In this document: piece after piece, positions 1 through 7,688 of the stretch
Position numbering within the stretch: the stretch's first letter is position 1
Layout of the letters: each line of letters begins with the position of its first letter
DNA from: Campylobacterales bacterium
Lineage (GTDB): Bacteria > Campylobacterota > Campylobacteria > Campylobacterales > QNZT01
Direction: 5' to 3'
Assembly: GCA_027081495.1 (NCBI GenBank)
Contig: JALWKJ010000254.1
Span: 1-29,774, forward strand
Length of the DNA stretch: 29,774 nucleotides
The notes under the pieces: generated by a model
Database searches by the model: none
Seen by the model: only the letters and a program-made list of their open reading frames with translations
What the model was told of the DNA's origin: nothing
Program-made: the position numbers and the translations under genes

Positions 1-34
1 TTCAGAGATTAACATTTGTCTTTTTAAATAACTC

Positions 35-86
35 GTCTAAAACTACGCTCTCTTCGAGCTTTTAGACATCCCCTTCTTCGTTGGGA
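35..86 (-). other. Two adjacent hairpins, possible structured RNA or 5' leader
   Basis: No certain gene lies in positions 1-188. Read on the minus strand, 83-86/69-72 forms a small TCCC/GGGA hairpin. It is followed by a larger one, in which 8 bp (GTCTAAAA with TTTTAGAC, 60-67/35-42) encloses GCTC/GAGC (56-59/47-50) around a 5-nt loop. A TATAAT lies just upstream (92-97 on the minus strand), which would start a transcript near 85 and lead it off the left edge. One minus-strand frame across 4-60 reads like protein (it contains LEESVVLDELFKK) and stops at 2-4, but it has no in-frame start with a ribosome site. This could be an ncRNA, a leader or the remnant of a gene. I do not recognise an RNA family. 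Confidence 0.25.
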
Positions 87-171
87 GCAGAATTATATAC
101 AACTAACGCTTAGGATCGGCTTAAATAATAATAATTATTACTTAATATTTACTTTACTTCGATTTTAATAT

Positions 172-190
172 AATAAAATAATATTTTATT
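172..190 (-). terminator. AT-only inverted repeat at the symporter stop codon
   Basis: AATAAAAT and ATTTTATT form a perfect 8-bp inverted repeat with a 3-nt loop. It overlaps the stop codon of the minus-strand symporter and is followed on that strand by ATATTAAAA. The stem has no G-C pair, so it would be a weak terminator at best. Confidence 0.25.
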
Positions 191-1541
191 AACTTTTTTT
201 GTGTACTTTCTCTACAACCTTTGCAAGACTTTCTTCACTCTTTTCATTTATATGGATATCATCGGCAGTTAAAATACCCGCTTTTGGATCAATAAAGACG
301 GCACGATCAAATTTCTGCTCACTTTTTGCAACAATAACGGAGACTGTTGCATCACCCGAAACATTAACGGCGGTTCTTATCATATCAAGCAATCTATCGA
401 CACCGAGGATTAAGCCTATTCCTTCCACGGGAAGACCTACTTGCGTAAACACCATTGAAAGCATAATAAGTCCTACGCCGGGTACTCCCGCCGTGCCGAT
501 TGAAGCTAAGACACTCATCATTATAACCGTCAAATATCCGCTCAACCCAAGATCGACTCCATATGCATTGGCTATAAATACCGTAGCTACTCCTTGCATG
601 ATGGCTGTTCCGTCCATATTTATAGTAGCGCCAAAGGGCACGGTAAATGACGCTACGGAGTTATTGACTCCAAGTCTTTCCGTAACGGTACGAAGCGTAA
701 CCGGAATCGTAGCGTTTGAACTGGATGTACTAAACGCAAATATCTGTACATCACGAAGCTTAAGCAACATAGTTTTTATACTAAGCCCGGTAAAAAGTTT
801 AAATATCCCCATCAATGTTATAAAAAGATGAACCATTAAAGCGATAATAAGAACCGCGACATAACCGGCTAGATTTATCAATAGATCAAGTCCTAGATTT
901 GAGATAGCTTTAGCTATAAGTGCAAATACCGCATATGGTGCAACCGCCATTATAATGTTTACCATATTCATCATCACTTCATTCATGATCTCAATCGCAC
1001 TTACAAGAGGCTTAGCCTTTTTTCCGACCATCAATATGGAGATTCCCAATAATATAGAAAAAAATATGATCTGCAGCATCTTTCCTTCCGCCATAGCGTC
1101 TATAATATTTGAAGGAATAATATCGATCAACACCGAATTAAGAGGCGGGGCTTCTTTTGCAATGAAAGTCGCTTCTGTAGCCAAATTTACGCCCTCTCCT
1201 ACCGCGCTTGCTACGGCAATGGCTATCGCAACCGCAATGGCTATCGCAGTAGTAAGAATATATAGCGCAAACGACTTGGCACCGACTTTTCCAAGTTGAT
1301 TTATATCTCCTATGCCTAAAACTCCCGTTATGAGAGAAAAAAGCACAAGCGGAACAACAAGCATCTTTAACGCGGTGATAAACATCGTTCCAATTACATG
1401 AAAAATCCCACCTACTATATACTCTTCTACAAAACTTCCCTGTTCATTTAACCCTAATGCATTTATAACAAGACCCGTAACAATACCGGCAATCATACCG
1501 AGTACGACTTTGGTCGTAAGAGTCATTTTTCTCTTTTTCAT
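189..1541 (-). CDS. Dicarboxylate/amino acid:cation symporter (DAACS, GltP/DctA type)
   Basis: A secondary transporter of the inner membrane that imports an acidic amino acid or C4-dicarboxylate with Na+ or H+. The family signatures are all present: the serine-rich hairpin 1 (STSSSNATIP), the NMDGTA motif, the GVPGVG hairpin 2 region and the last-helix motif DMIRTAVNVSGD. The arginine and asparagine in that last motif align with GltPh R397 and N401, which favours an acidic substrate over a neutral one. The start is set at the ATG at 1541 (MKKRKMTL), which has AGGA about 8 nt upstream. An in-frame ATG at 1589 lacks a ribosome site and lies upstream of the predicted -10. The length of 450 aa is usual for the family. 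The gene is divergent from the peroxidase gene. An 18-bp tandem duplication inside it doubles the stretch AIAIAV. The exact substrate cannot be told from sequence. Confidence 0.93.
   Translation of the reverse strand: MKKRKMTLTTKVVLGMIAGIVTGLVINALGLNEQGSFVEEYIVGGIFHVIGTMFITALKMLVVPLVLFSLITGVLGIGDINQLGKVGAKSFALYILTTAIAIAVAIAIAVASAVGEGVNLATEATFIAKEAPPLNSVLIDIIPSNIIDAMAEGKMLQIIFFSILLGISILMVGKKAKPLVSAIEIMNEVMMNMVNIIMAVAPYAVFALIAKAISNLGLDLLINLAGYVAVLIIALMVHLFITLMGIFKLFTGLSIKTMLLKLRDVQIFAFSTSSSNATIPVTLRTVTERLGVNNSVASFTVPFGATINMDGTAIMQGVATVFIANAYGVDLGLSGYLTVIMMSVLASIGTAGVPGVGLIMLSMVFTQVGLPVEGIGLILGVDRLLDMIRTAVNVSGDATVSVIVAKSEQKFDRAVFIDPKAGILTADDIHINEKSEESLAKVVEKVHKKS
1213..1248. repeat. 18-bp in-frame tandem duplication inside the symporter
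   Basis: Units 1213-1230 and 1231-1248 match at 17 of 18 bases. They encode AIAIAV twice (about residues 98-109) within a membrane helix of the symporter. Confidence 0.85.
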
Positions 1542-1552
1542 ATATATAATCC

Positions 1553-1590
1553 TAATATTTATTTGGTGCGGTAATAAACAAGTTATCATA
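1553..1590 (-). promoter_or_regulatory. Predicted promoter and leader element of the symporter
   Basis: On the minus strand a -10-like TATGAT (1590-1585) would start transcription near 1578. The leader then carries TTATTACCGCACCAAATAAA and ends in an AGGA ribosome site. The part around CCGCACCAA-TAAATATT recurs, in the same orientation and just after the -10, upstream of ribE (27491-27517). Confidence 0.45.
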
Positions 1591-1648
1591 GCTTACAGAG
1601 AGTTAAAAACTACAAAAATTACTCAAAGAAACTTTAAGTTTATAATAA

Positions 1649-1668
1649 AAATTATCGATTGATAATTT
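1649..1668. promoter_or_regulatory. Perfect 8-bp palindrome upstream of the cytochrome c peroxidase gene
   Basis: AAATTATC-GATT-GATAATTT is a perfect inverted repeat 80 nt before the peroxidase start. It sits about 21 nt upstream of a possible -10 (TATTAT, 1690-1695), a suitable position for an activator or repressor. It does not match the FNR consensus TTGAT-N4-ATCAA. The GATAAT half-sites recall Fur-family boxes, but in the opposite arrangement. The regulator is unknown. Confidence 0.45.
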
Positions 1669-1747
1669 ATTTCTTTTTAAGGATTTATGTATTATTATTC
1701 AACTTCATAAATTCATAGTTTATAAAAAATTTTAAAGGAGAATAAAT

Positions 1748-2773
1748 ATGAATAAAAAAATAATGATTTCTTTAGCCGTTTCAATGGCTTTCACGGCTGG
1801 CGCATCGGCTCAAACTTTGATACAAACGGCAAAAAATGCCGGTTTAAAACCTATCCCAAGCGATAAAAAAGCTTTGATGAAACTAATAGACAATCCTAAA
1901 AACCCCATAACCGACGAAAAAGTCGAACTCGGTAAAAAACTCTATTTTGATCCAAGACTATCAAAAAGCAATCTTATAAGTTGTAACACTTGCCATAACC
2001 TAGCTATTGGGGGCGTTGACGGGGTAAGTGCGGCTATCGGTCATAAATGGACGGCAAATCCGCATCACTTGAATTCACCTACGGTTTATAACGCCGTGTT
2101 TATGGATAAACAGTTTTGGGACGGCAGAGAACCTGATCTCGAAGCCCAAGCTCAAGGTCCTATGCAGGCTGCGCCTGAAATGGCTATATCCAAAGAGATG
2201 GCAGTAAAAAGAATAAGCTCTATGCCCGAATATGTAAAAGAGTTTAAAAAAGCATACAAAGACGGAAAAATTACATTTAAAAAAATCGCCGATACGATCG
2301 GACTTTTTGAGAGAACGCTTGTAACTCCTTCGCCTTTTGACAAATTTTTGGAAGGCGATAAAAACGCGCTTACAAAGACGCAAAAAGAAGGACTTAAAAT
2401 CTTTATAGATAAAGGTTGCGTAAGCTGCCATACAGGTGTGGGAATCGGTGGAAGTATGCAACCCTTTCCGGCCGTAAAACCGTATAAATATGCAAACATA
2501 GGCGATTTTAAAGGCGATAAAGAGTCAAGAGTAAAAACTCCGACTCTTAGAAATATAACAGAAACAGCGCCTTATTTTCATAACGGAGCCGTATGGTCTC
2601 TCGATGAAGCTATTAAAATCATGGGAGAAACTCAACTTGGCATAGACTTAAACGATAAAGAGATTAGCGCAATTAAAACTTTTCTAACATCTCTTACGGG
2701 TAAAAAACCGGATATAAAATATCCTATGCTTCCGGCGGTAACATCAAAAACACCGAAACCGGACGCTAAATAG
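1748..2773 (+). CDS. ccp: Di-heme cytochrome c peroxidase (CcpA/MauG family), periplasmic
   Basis: Reduces H2O2 to water in the periplasm with electrons from the cytochrome c pool. A Sec signal peptide covers about residues 1-21 (hydrophobic stretch ending ASAQT). Two c-type heme motifs, CNTCH at 79-83 and CVSCH at 224-228, mark the low- and high-potential heme domains of the family. The 341-aa length is normal. The ATG has a strong AAAGGAG ribosome site. The gene stands alone, with a promoter region containing a perfect palindrome upstream and a hairpin downstream. Its place next to the nos locus fits a shared pool of periplasmic cytochrome c donors, which is inference. MauG-type oxidases share the fold, but the length and layout favour the peroxidase. 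Confidence 0.95.
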   Translation: MNKKIMISLAVSMAFTAGASAQTLIQTAKNAGLKPIPSDKKALMKLIDNPKNPITDEKVELGKKLYFDPRLSKSNLISCNTCHNLAIGGVDGVSAAIGHKWTANPHHLNSPTVYNAVFMDKQFWDGREPDLEAQAQGPMQAAPEMAISKEMAVKRISSMPEYVKEFKKAYKDGKITFKKIADTIGLFERTLVTPSPFDKFLEGDKNALTKTQKEGLKIFIDKGCVSCHTGVGIGGSMQPFPAVKPYKYANIGDFKGDKESRVKTPTLRNITETAPYFHNGAVWSLDEAIKIMGETQLGIDLNDKEISAIKTFLTSLTGKKPDIKYPMLPAVTSKTPKPDAK

Positions 2774-2783
2774 ATCTCTTTTT

Positions 2784-2815
2784 TTGCAGGCTTACCTAAA
2801 AAAATAAGCCTGCAA
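2784..2815. terminator. Strong hairpin after the peroxidase gene
   Basis: TTGCAGGCTTA and TAAGCCTGCAA form a perfect 11-bp stem around a 10-nt A-rich loop, starting 11 nt after the stop codon. A T tract lies on the 5' side, so an ideal U-run follows the stem only for minus-strand transcripts. On the plus strand the run is delayed (CAATTTTT). Confidence 0.65.
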
Positions 2816-2849
2816 TGAACTTCAATTTTTAAAACCCCAACACCCTTCC

Positions 2850-2891
2850 TTGACTTATATCAATCATAAAACAGCATAATAATAGTAAAAT
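2850..2891 (+). promoter_or_regulatory. nosZ promoter with Crp/Fnr-type box
   Basis: TTGACTTATATCAA (2850-2863) differs by one base from the FNR consensus TTGAT-N4-ATCAA. Twenty-two nt later comes TAAAAT (2886-2891) as the -10. A start at about 2898 would place the box centre at -41.5, the class II activator position. A nearly identical box with the same 22-nt spacing precedes petA. The actual regulator is not in this window. Confidence 0.75.
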
Positions 2892-2932
2892 ATACCCCGT
2901 AGTAGGATATTTTAAAAATAAGGAGGTATGCG

Positions 2933-5536
2933 ATGAAATCAATCGTAAAGAGACTATCGTTAATCGCGATAGGCGCTATGGTTGGTGTAACGCTTGGCAG
3001 TGCATCAACGGAACTTGAAAAAGTAATGAAAGAGCGAGGACTTTCTCAACAAGATCTGCTGGCTGCCGCCAAGACATATACACCAAGTGGAGGAAGAGAC
3101 AAATATATAGTTTTTAGTTCGGGCGGTCAATCCGGGCAAGTGATTGTATATGGCGTCCCTTCTATGAGGATTTTAAAGTATATCGGCGTATTTACTCCCG
3201 AACCTTGGCAAGGATGGGGTTATGACGACGATACCAAAAAAATACTCGCCGAAGGAAATATAAGAGGTAAAAAAATCACTTGGGGTGATACTCACCATCC
3301 CGCAATCTCGGAAACCGACGGAGTTTACGACGGTAAATGGCTTGCCATTAACGATAAAGCCAACCCTCGTTTGGCAATCATAGATCTAAGCGACTTTGTT
3401 ACAAAACAGATAGTCGTCAATCCCGTATTTAAATCCGATCACGGAGGAGCATTTTTTACTCCAAACTCTGAATATATCATAGAAGCATGTCAATACGGCG
3501 CGCCTTTTGATAATAACTATCATCCGATAGAAGAGTATAAAGAGACTTATCGCGGCGGCGTCACTATGTGGAAATTCGATCATGATAAAGGTAGAATCCA
3601 ACCTGATAAATCTTTTACAATTGAAATGCCGCCGTATATGCAAGATCTCTCCGATGCCGGTAAAGAAGTAAGTTACGGATGGGGATTTACAAATTCATTT
3701 AATTCCGAAATGTACACCGGAGGTATTGAAAAAGGTCTTCCGCCGTTTGAAGCGGGTATGAGTAGAAACGATACCGACTTTTTACATATTTACAACTGGA
3801 AAAAACTCGCCAAACTTGCAAAAGACGATAAAAATGTAAAAATCATAAATAATCACAGAGTCGTTCCTATAGATGTAGCCGTTAAAAACGACGCGCTATT
3901 TTTGATTCCAGAACCCAAATCTCCTCATGGCGTAGATGTAAGCCCCGACGGCAAATATATAGTGGTTTGCGGCAAACTAGACACTCATGCTACGGTCTAT
4001 TCTTGGGAGAAAATTCAAAAGCTTATCAAAAATAAAGATTTTGCCGGCAAAGATCCATACGGCATACCGATCATCGATATGAAAAAAGCCGCTCACTGTC
4101 AAGCCGAATTAGGTCTTGGACCATTGCATAGCCAATACGGACCCAACTGGAAAGATAAAGGTGAAATCTATACATCGTTATATGTTGATTCTCAAGTAGC
4201 AAGATGGAACTATCTAACCTGTAAGGTTGAAGACAAACAAAATGTCAACTACAATATCGGTCACCTTTGCGGAATGGAAGGAAAAACCAGGGATCCTCAA
4301 GGTGAATATATCATCGCTCTTAATAAACTAGCGATCGATAGATTTAACGAAATTGGACCTTTGCATCCGCAAAATCATCAATTAATCGATATTCGCGGTA
4401 AAAAGATGCAACTTCTTTATGATATGCCTCTGCCTTTAGGAGAACCGCATCAAGCAGTTGCGATTAGAGCTAGTAAACTGCATACGAAAGTACGCTACAA
4501 AATGGGTACAAGCGCGTTTACCGGAAATACGCATGAGGGTAAAACTCTTGCCGGTCAAGAAAAAATAGTAAGAAAAGGAAATCATGTATTCGTTTACGGA
4601 ACAATGGTGAGATCTCACATCAACCCTGAGCATGTAACCGTAAACAAAGGAGATACGGTAACTTTTTATTTAACAAATCTTGAAAGAGCCGAAGATGAAA
4701 CTCACGGTTTTACGATTGATATATACAATGTGCATACATCGTTAGAGCCGGGCAAAACAGTTTCCGTAACATTCAAAGCGGATATGGAAGGGGTTTTCCC
4801 TTACTATTGTACAGAATTTTGTTCAGCGCTTCATCTTGAAATGATGGGTTATTTGCTAGTCAAAGATCCAAATAAGAAATATACGGCCGCCGCAAAACTC
4901 AAAATGGCTAAGATGACTCCGCAACAGTTAAAAGCCGAATATGATAAAACGGTCGCTACAAACAAAGCTACCGATGCCGTCATTCAAAGTGTCGTTAAAT
5001 TTCTAAAAGATAATCATTTCGAGAAATATCCGACGGTCAAAAATCTTGTTACCGATGCGCTTGATCAATATGGAAAAATTCCCGAGCAAAAGAAAAAGTC
5101 TGACGAAGCCGTTAAAGCCGGAGATTTGGAAAAAGCGATTTTGTTTGAAAATATGATCTGGCAATATATGGTCAAAACCGCGGATGTCGGTATTCGTGCG
5201 AAAGATCTATTGGTTAAGAAAATAGCGTCTCCGATGAATGAAGCTCAAAAAAGAGGTCATGAAGCTTATCTTGAGGGAGGATGTACAGGATGTCATGTCA
5301 TAGGAAAAGTTAGTTCAGGACCTGATCTCGTAGGAGTTCTAAGCCGTCACAAAGATGGTGAAAAATGGGTTAAAGAATTTATCTTAGATCCAGAATCAAA
5401 ATATAAAGATCCATATGTCGAATCTATGATCAACTACTTCAATCTAAGAATGCCGAATCAAGGCATGAGCGAAAAACAGGTTGAAGATATCATAGAGTAT
5501 CTCAAATGGGTAGATAAGAACGCAAATCTGTTCTAA
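2933..5536 (+). CDS. nosZ: Nitrous oxide reductase, clade II, with C-terminal cytochrome c domain
   Basis: Reduces N2O to N2 in the periplasm. The N-terminus (KRLSLIAIGAMVGVTLGSAS) is a Sec signal without a twin arginine, as in clade II enzymes. The beta-propeller holds the seven histidines expected for CuZ, in DTHHP, SDHGG, SPHGVD, GPLHSQ, GHLCG and GEPHQ. The cupredoxin domain holds the CuA ligands: a histidine in DETHGF, cysteines 626 and 630, a histidine in SALHLE and a methionine in EMMGY. After a helical linker, a mono-heme cytochrome c domain follows, with CTGCH at 784-788 and methionine ligand candidates near RMPNQGM. The 867-aa length suits the fused epsilonproteobacterial form. An AAGGAGG ribosome site precedes the ATG. 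The gene is the head of the nos locus, expressed from a Crp/Fnr-type promoter and followed by a hairpin. Confidence 0.98.
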   Translation: MKSIVKRLSLIAIGAMVGVTLGSASTELEKVMKERGLSQQDLLAAAKTYTPSGGRDKYIVFSSGGQSGQVIVYGVPSMRILKYIGVFTPEPWQGWGYDDDTKKILAEGNIRGKKITWGDTHHPAISETDGVYDGKWLAINDKANPRLAIIDLSDFVTKQIVVNPVFKSDHGGAFFTPNSEYIIEACQYGAPFDNNYHPIEEYKETYRGGVTMWKFDHDKGRIQPDKSFTIEMPPYMQDLSDAGKEVSYGWGFTNSFNSEMYTGGIEKGLPPFEAGMSRNDTDFLHIYNWKKLAKLAKDDKNVKIINNHRVVPIDVAVKNDALFLIPEPKSPHGVDVSPDGKYIVVCGKLDTHATVYSWEKIQKLIKNKDFAGKDPYGIPIIDMKKAAHCQAELGLGPLHSQYGPNWKDKGEIYTSLYVDSQVARWNYLTCKVEDKQNVNYNIGHLCGMEGKTRDPQGEYIIALNKLAIDRFNEIGPLHPQNHQLIDIRGKKMQLLYDMPLPLGEPHQAVAIRASKLHTKVRYKMGTSAFTGNTHEGKTLAGQEKIVRKGNHVFVYGTMVRSHINPEHVTVNKGDTVTFYLTNLERAEDETHGFTIDIYNVHTSLEPGKTVSVTFKADMEGVFPYYCTEFCSALHLEMMGYLLVKDPNKKYTAAAKLKMAKMTPQQLKAEYDKTVATNKATDAVIQSVVKFLKDNHFEKYPTVKNLVTDALDQYGKIPEQKKKSDEAVKAGDLEKAILFENMIWQYMVKTADVGIRAKDLLVKKIASPMNEAQKRGHEAYLEGGCTGCHVIGKVSSGPDLVGVLSRHKDGEKWVKEFILDPESKYKDPYVESMINYFNLRMPNQGMSEKQVEDIIEYLKWVDKNANLF

Positions 5537-5545
5537 TCTTCTTCT

Positions 5546-5575
5546 AAAGACGGCGACAAATTGTCGCTGTCTTTT
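5546..5575 (+). terminator. Hairpin between nosZ and nosB
   Basis: AAAGAC plus GCGACAA pair with TTGTCGC plus GTCTTT across one G-T position, making a 14-bp stem. CTTTT and then a T-rich stretch follow. It begins 10 nt after the nosZ stop. It may end most nosZ transcripts or protect their 3' end while some read through into nosB. Confidence 0.75.
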
Positions 5576-5674
5576 ACTATATATTATTTTGTTTTTTTGA
5601 ACAGAAGTTAAAATAGTGTATAGTTATTGCCATAACGCTTCACAATCAAACTTAATAAAAACGGAGGATGGGGA

Positions 5675-6466
5675 ATGAAAAACTCTTTTATTAAATCAAA
5701 AATTTTTACATTTTTGGCATTTGTAATACTTATGTACTGGTTTGTGATACCGGCGGTATTTACACACAATGTCGTCGAACTCGCACATGAAGATAAGACG
5801 GATAAAATTCCCGCAATCAGCTATAAAGTATGGGATTATTATCAAAAAGGACAGTATGTAAGCCCCAATACTCCAAAAGAGATAGCCGGAAATTTAAAAA
5901 AGATGATTGAAGAAGACGCCGAAATAGGAGTCGTAAGCGCTCCGATCTGGTATGTGGCGCTAGAAGCTCCCAATTATCCGAAAGAGGCTTTTCCCGAAGG
6001 AATTCCCGTTTATTATCATTTTGACGGCTTTAGCGGCGATGTTCATGAAATGAATACGATCAACCACTTTATAGGTATGGATCCGATGAAAAGAGGAGCG
6101 CCTTATCTTAGAGCCGTTGCTCCTTACGCATTGGTTTTTGTGGCATTGGTTTTTATTTTTTATATGCTCTTTGATGCGAAAATTTTAGATTTTCTTATGC
6201 TTATTCCGGTCGCTTTACCATTTATATTTCTTGGATTTTACGCATATTGGCTCTACTGGTTCGGTCATCATATGCACGAATGGGGAGCGTTTAAAATAAA
6301 ACCGTTTATGCCGACCGTATTTGGAGACGGTAAAGTCGCGCAATTTACTACGCACTCTTATCCTACAACCGGTTTTTGGCTTCTTTTGGCAATAAGCATA
6401 CTCTCTTTACTGGCAATCGTATCAAGAAAAAAAGCCAGACGCGCGCAAATGAGAAAACAGGATTAA
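5675..6466 (+). CDS. nosB: NosB, multi-pass membrane protein of the clade II nos operon
   Basis: Assigned from position and architecture. It follows nosZ and precedes nosD exactly as in Wolinella succinogenes, where NosB is needed for N2O respiration although its biochemical role is unknown. Four hydrophobic helices are visible, at about residues 10-32, 147-167, 170-200 and 230-250. A periplasmic-sized loop of about 110 residues lies between the first two. A histidine-rich stretch (GHHMHEWGAF) follows the third helix and could bind metal or heme, which is inference. The start has a good GGAGG ribosome site. A hairpin separates it from nosZ, and a possible -10 (TATAGT) in 5576-5674 may give this accessory operon its own promoter. 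nosD begins 7 nt downstream. Confidence 0.85.
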   Translation: MKNSFIKSKIFTFLAFVILMYWFVIPAVFTHNVVELAHEDKTDKIPAISYKVWDYYQKGQYVSPNTPKEIAGNLKKMIEEDAEIGVVSAPIWYVALEAPNYPKEAFPEGIPVYYHFDGFSGDVHEMNTINHFIGMDPMKRGAPYLRAVAPYALVFVALVFIFYMLFDAKILDFLMLIPVALPFIFLGFYAYWLYWFGHHMHEWGAFKIKPFMPTVFGDGKVAQFTTHSYPTTGFWLLLAISILSLLAIVSRKKARRAQMRKQD

Positions 6467-6473
6467 ATAAAAG

Positions 6474-7688
6474 ATGAAATTTCCGGCGATACTCCTATTT
6501 TCACTCTCGTTATATGCAAATGTTTTGCAAGACGCGATCGACAAAGCTCCAAGCGGATCCAAACTTGAGCTGCCACAGGGAGTATATAAAGGAAACATCA
6601 CTATCGATAAACCTCTTATAATAGATGGAAAAAATCAAAAGGCGATTATAGAAGGAGACAACAAAGGAACCGTAGTTACGATCAAAAGTTCTTTTGTAAC
6701 TATCAAAAACCTGACTATCAAAAACAGCGGAGACGAACATGAAAATGTCGCGGCAGGCGTCAAGCTGACAAATGTCAATAACTGTAATATCATAAACTGC
6801 AAATTGACAAATGTACTTTTCGGTATAGATGTAGAAAACTCGAACGATTGTAATATATCAAAAAATTATATTACCTCAAAACCGTATGAATTGGGACTTA
6901 GGGGCGATGCAATCAGACTATGGTATTCAAACGACAATGTGCTAAGCAAAAACCATATTTACAAAGCAAGAGATTTTATCGTATGGTACTCGCATGGAAA
7001 TCTTATCGAAGGAAATTTCGGAGAATTCGGCAGATACTCTTTACATTTTATGTACACAGGTAAAAATACCGTCAAAAACAATCAATTCAGTCACAATTCG
7101 GTAGGTATATTTTTTATGTATTCACAAGACACCGTCGCCGTAAACAATACGGTTAAAAATTCGCTCGGCACGACCGGTCTTGGAATCGGCATAAAAGATT
7201 GTTCAAACTATACCATTAAAGGGAATAAGATTTTATATTGTGCCAGAGGTCTATATATAGACAGATCGCCGTTTGAACCAGACAGCGTAAACCGTATATA
7301 CGACAATTATATTCTTTACAATAGCGAAGGAATTCATTTTCACTCCCTTAGCCTTCATAATATCTTTAAAAATAATGTAATCAAAGGAAATATCGAAACG
7401 GTGGTAAACGACTCGTACAATATGAAAGTAACGGAAAATACCTGGGAAGGTAATTACTGGGACGATTATGAAGGATTTGACAAAAACGGCGACGGCATAG
7501 GAGATACGCCATACAATCTATACTACTATGCCGATAAAATATGGCTATTAAATCCTAATGTGAAATTTTTCTACGCCTCGCCGGTAATTTCTATTTTAAA
7601 TTTTTTGGCAAAACTGGCGCCTATTTCAGAACCCGTAAAGTTGCTAACGGATAAATATCCAAAAATAATGCAGGAGAAACGACTATGA
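6474..7688 (+). CDS. nosD: NosD, periplasmic beta-helix protein for NosZ copper-site maturation
   Basis: A Sec signal peptide (about residues 1-15, ending LYA) leads into a right-handed parallel beta-helix of the CASH/NosD type. This appears as many degenerate repeats of about 22 residues with N-x-I/N-x-V turns, for example NNCNIINCKL and NDCNISKNYI. The family's closing motif is present (GNYWDDYEGFDKNGDGIGD, followed by TPYNLYYY). A hydrophobic C-terminal segment (ISILNFLAKLAPI) may contact the membrane. NosD works with the NosFY ABC transporter to build the CuZ centre, probably by delivering sulfur or a copper-sulfur precursor. The length of 404 aa is normal. The ribosome site is modest (AGGA, 12 nt from the ATG), suggesting coupling to nosB. 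Its stop overlaps the nosG start by 4 nt. Confidence 0.96.
   Translation: MKFPAILLFSLSLYANVLQDAIDKAPSGSKLELPQGVYKGNITIDKPLIIDGKNQKAIIEGDNKGTVVTIKSSFVTIKNLTIKNSGDEHENVAAGVKLTNVNNCNIINCKLTNVLFGIDVENSNDCNISKNYITSKPYELGLRGDAIRLWYSNDNVLSKNHIYKARDFIVWYSHGNLIEGNFGEFGRYSLHFMYTGKNTVKNNQFSHNSVGIFFMYSQDTVAVNNTVKNSLGTTGLGIGIKDCSNYTIKGNKILYCARGLYIDRSPFEPDSVNRIYDNYILYNSEGIHFHSLSLHNIFKNNVIKGNIETVVNDSYNMKVTENTWEGNYWDDYEGFDKNGDGIGDTPYNLYYYADKIWLLNPNVKFFYASPVISILNFLAKLAPISEPVKLLTDKYPKIMQEKRL

Noticed and set aside
129..140. Perfect 12-bp palindrome TAATAATTATTA
   Set aside because: It is made only of A and T in a low-complexity stretch, so it is expected by chance and has no nearby promoter that it would clearly control.
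199..831. Open frame of 210 codons on the plus strand within the symporter gene
   Set aside because: It is antisense to a gene with clear family motifs and has no ribosome site or recognisable domain.
1562..1578. Sigma-54 type promoter (TTGGTGCGG)
   Set aside because: It has no GC dinucleotide at the required distance. The stretch is explained better as part of the leader element in the other orientation.
2075..2499. Two minus-strand open frames over the peroxidase gene
   Set aside because: Both are shadows of a gene with two heme motifs and a signal peptide on the other strand.
6700..7400. Repeated N-x-I/N-x-V pattern that looks like tandem repeats
   Set aside because: It is the normal degenerate beta-helix repeat of NosD, without DNA-level repeats.
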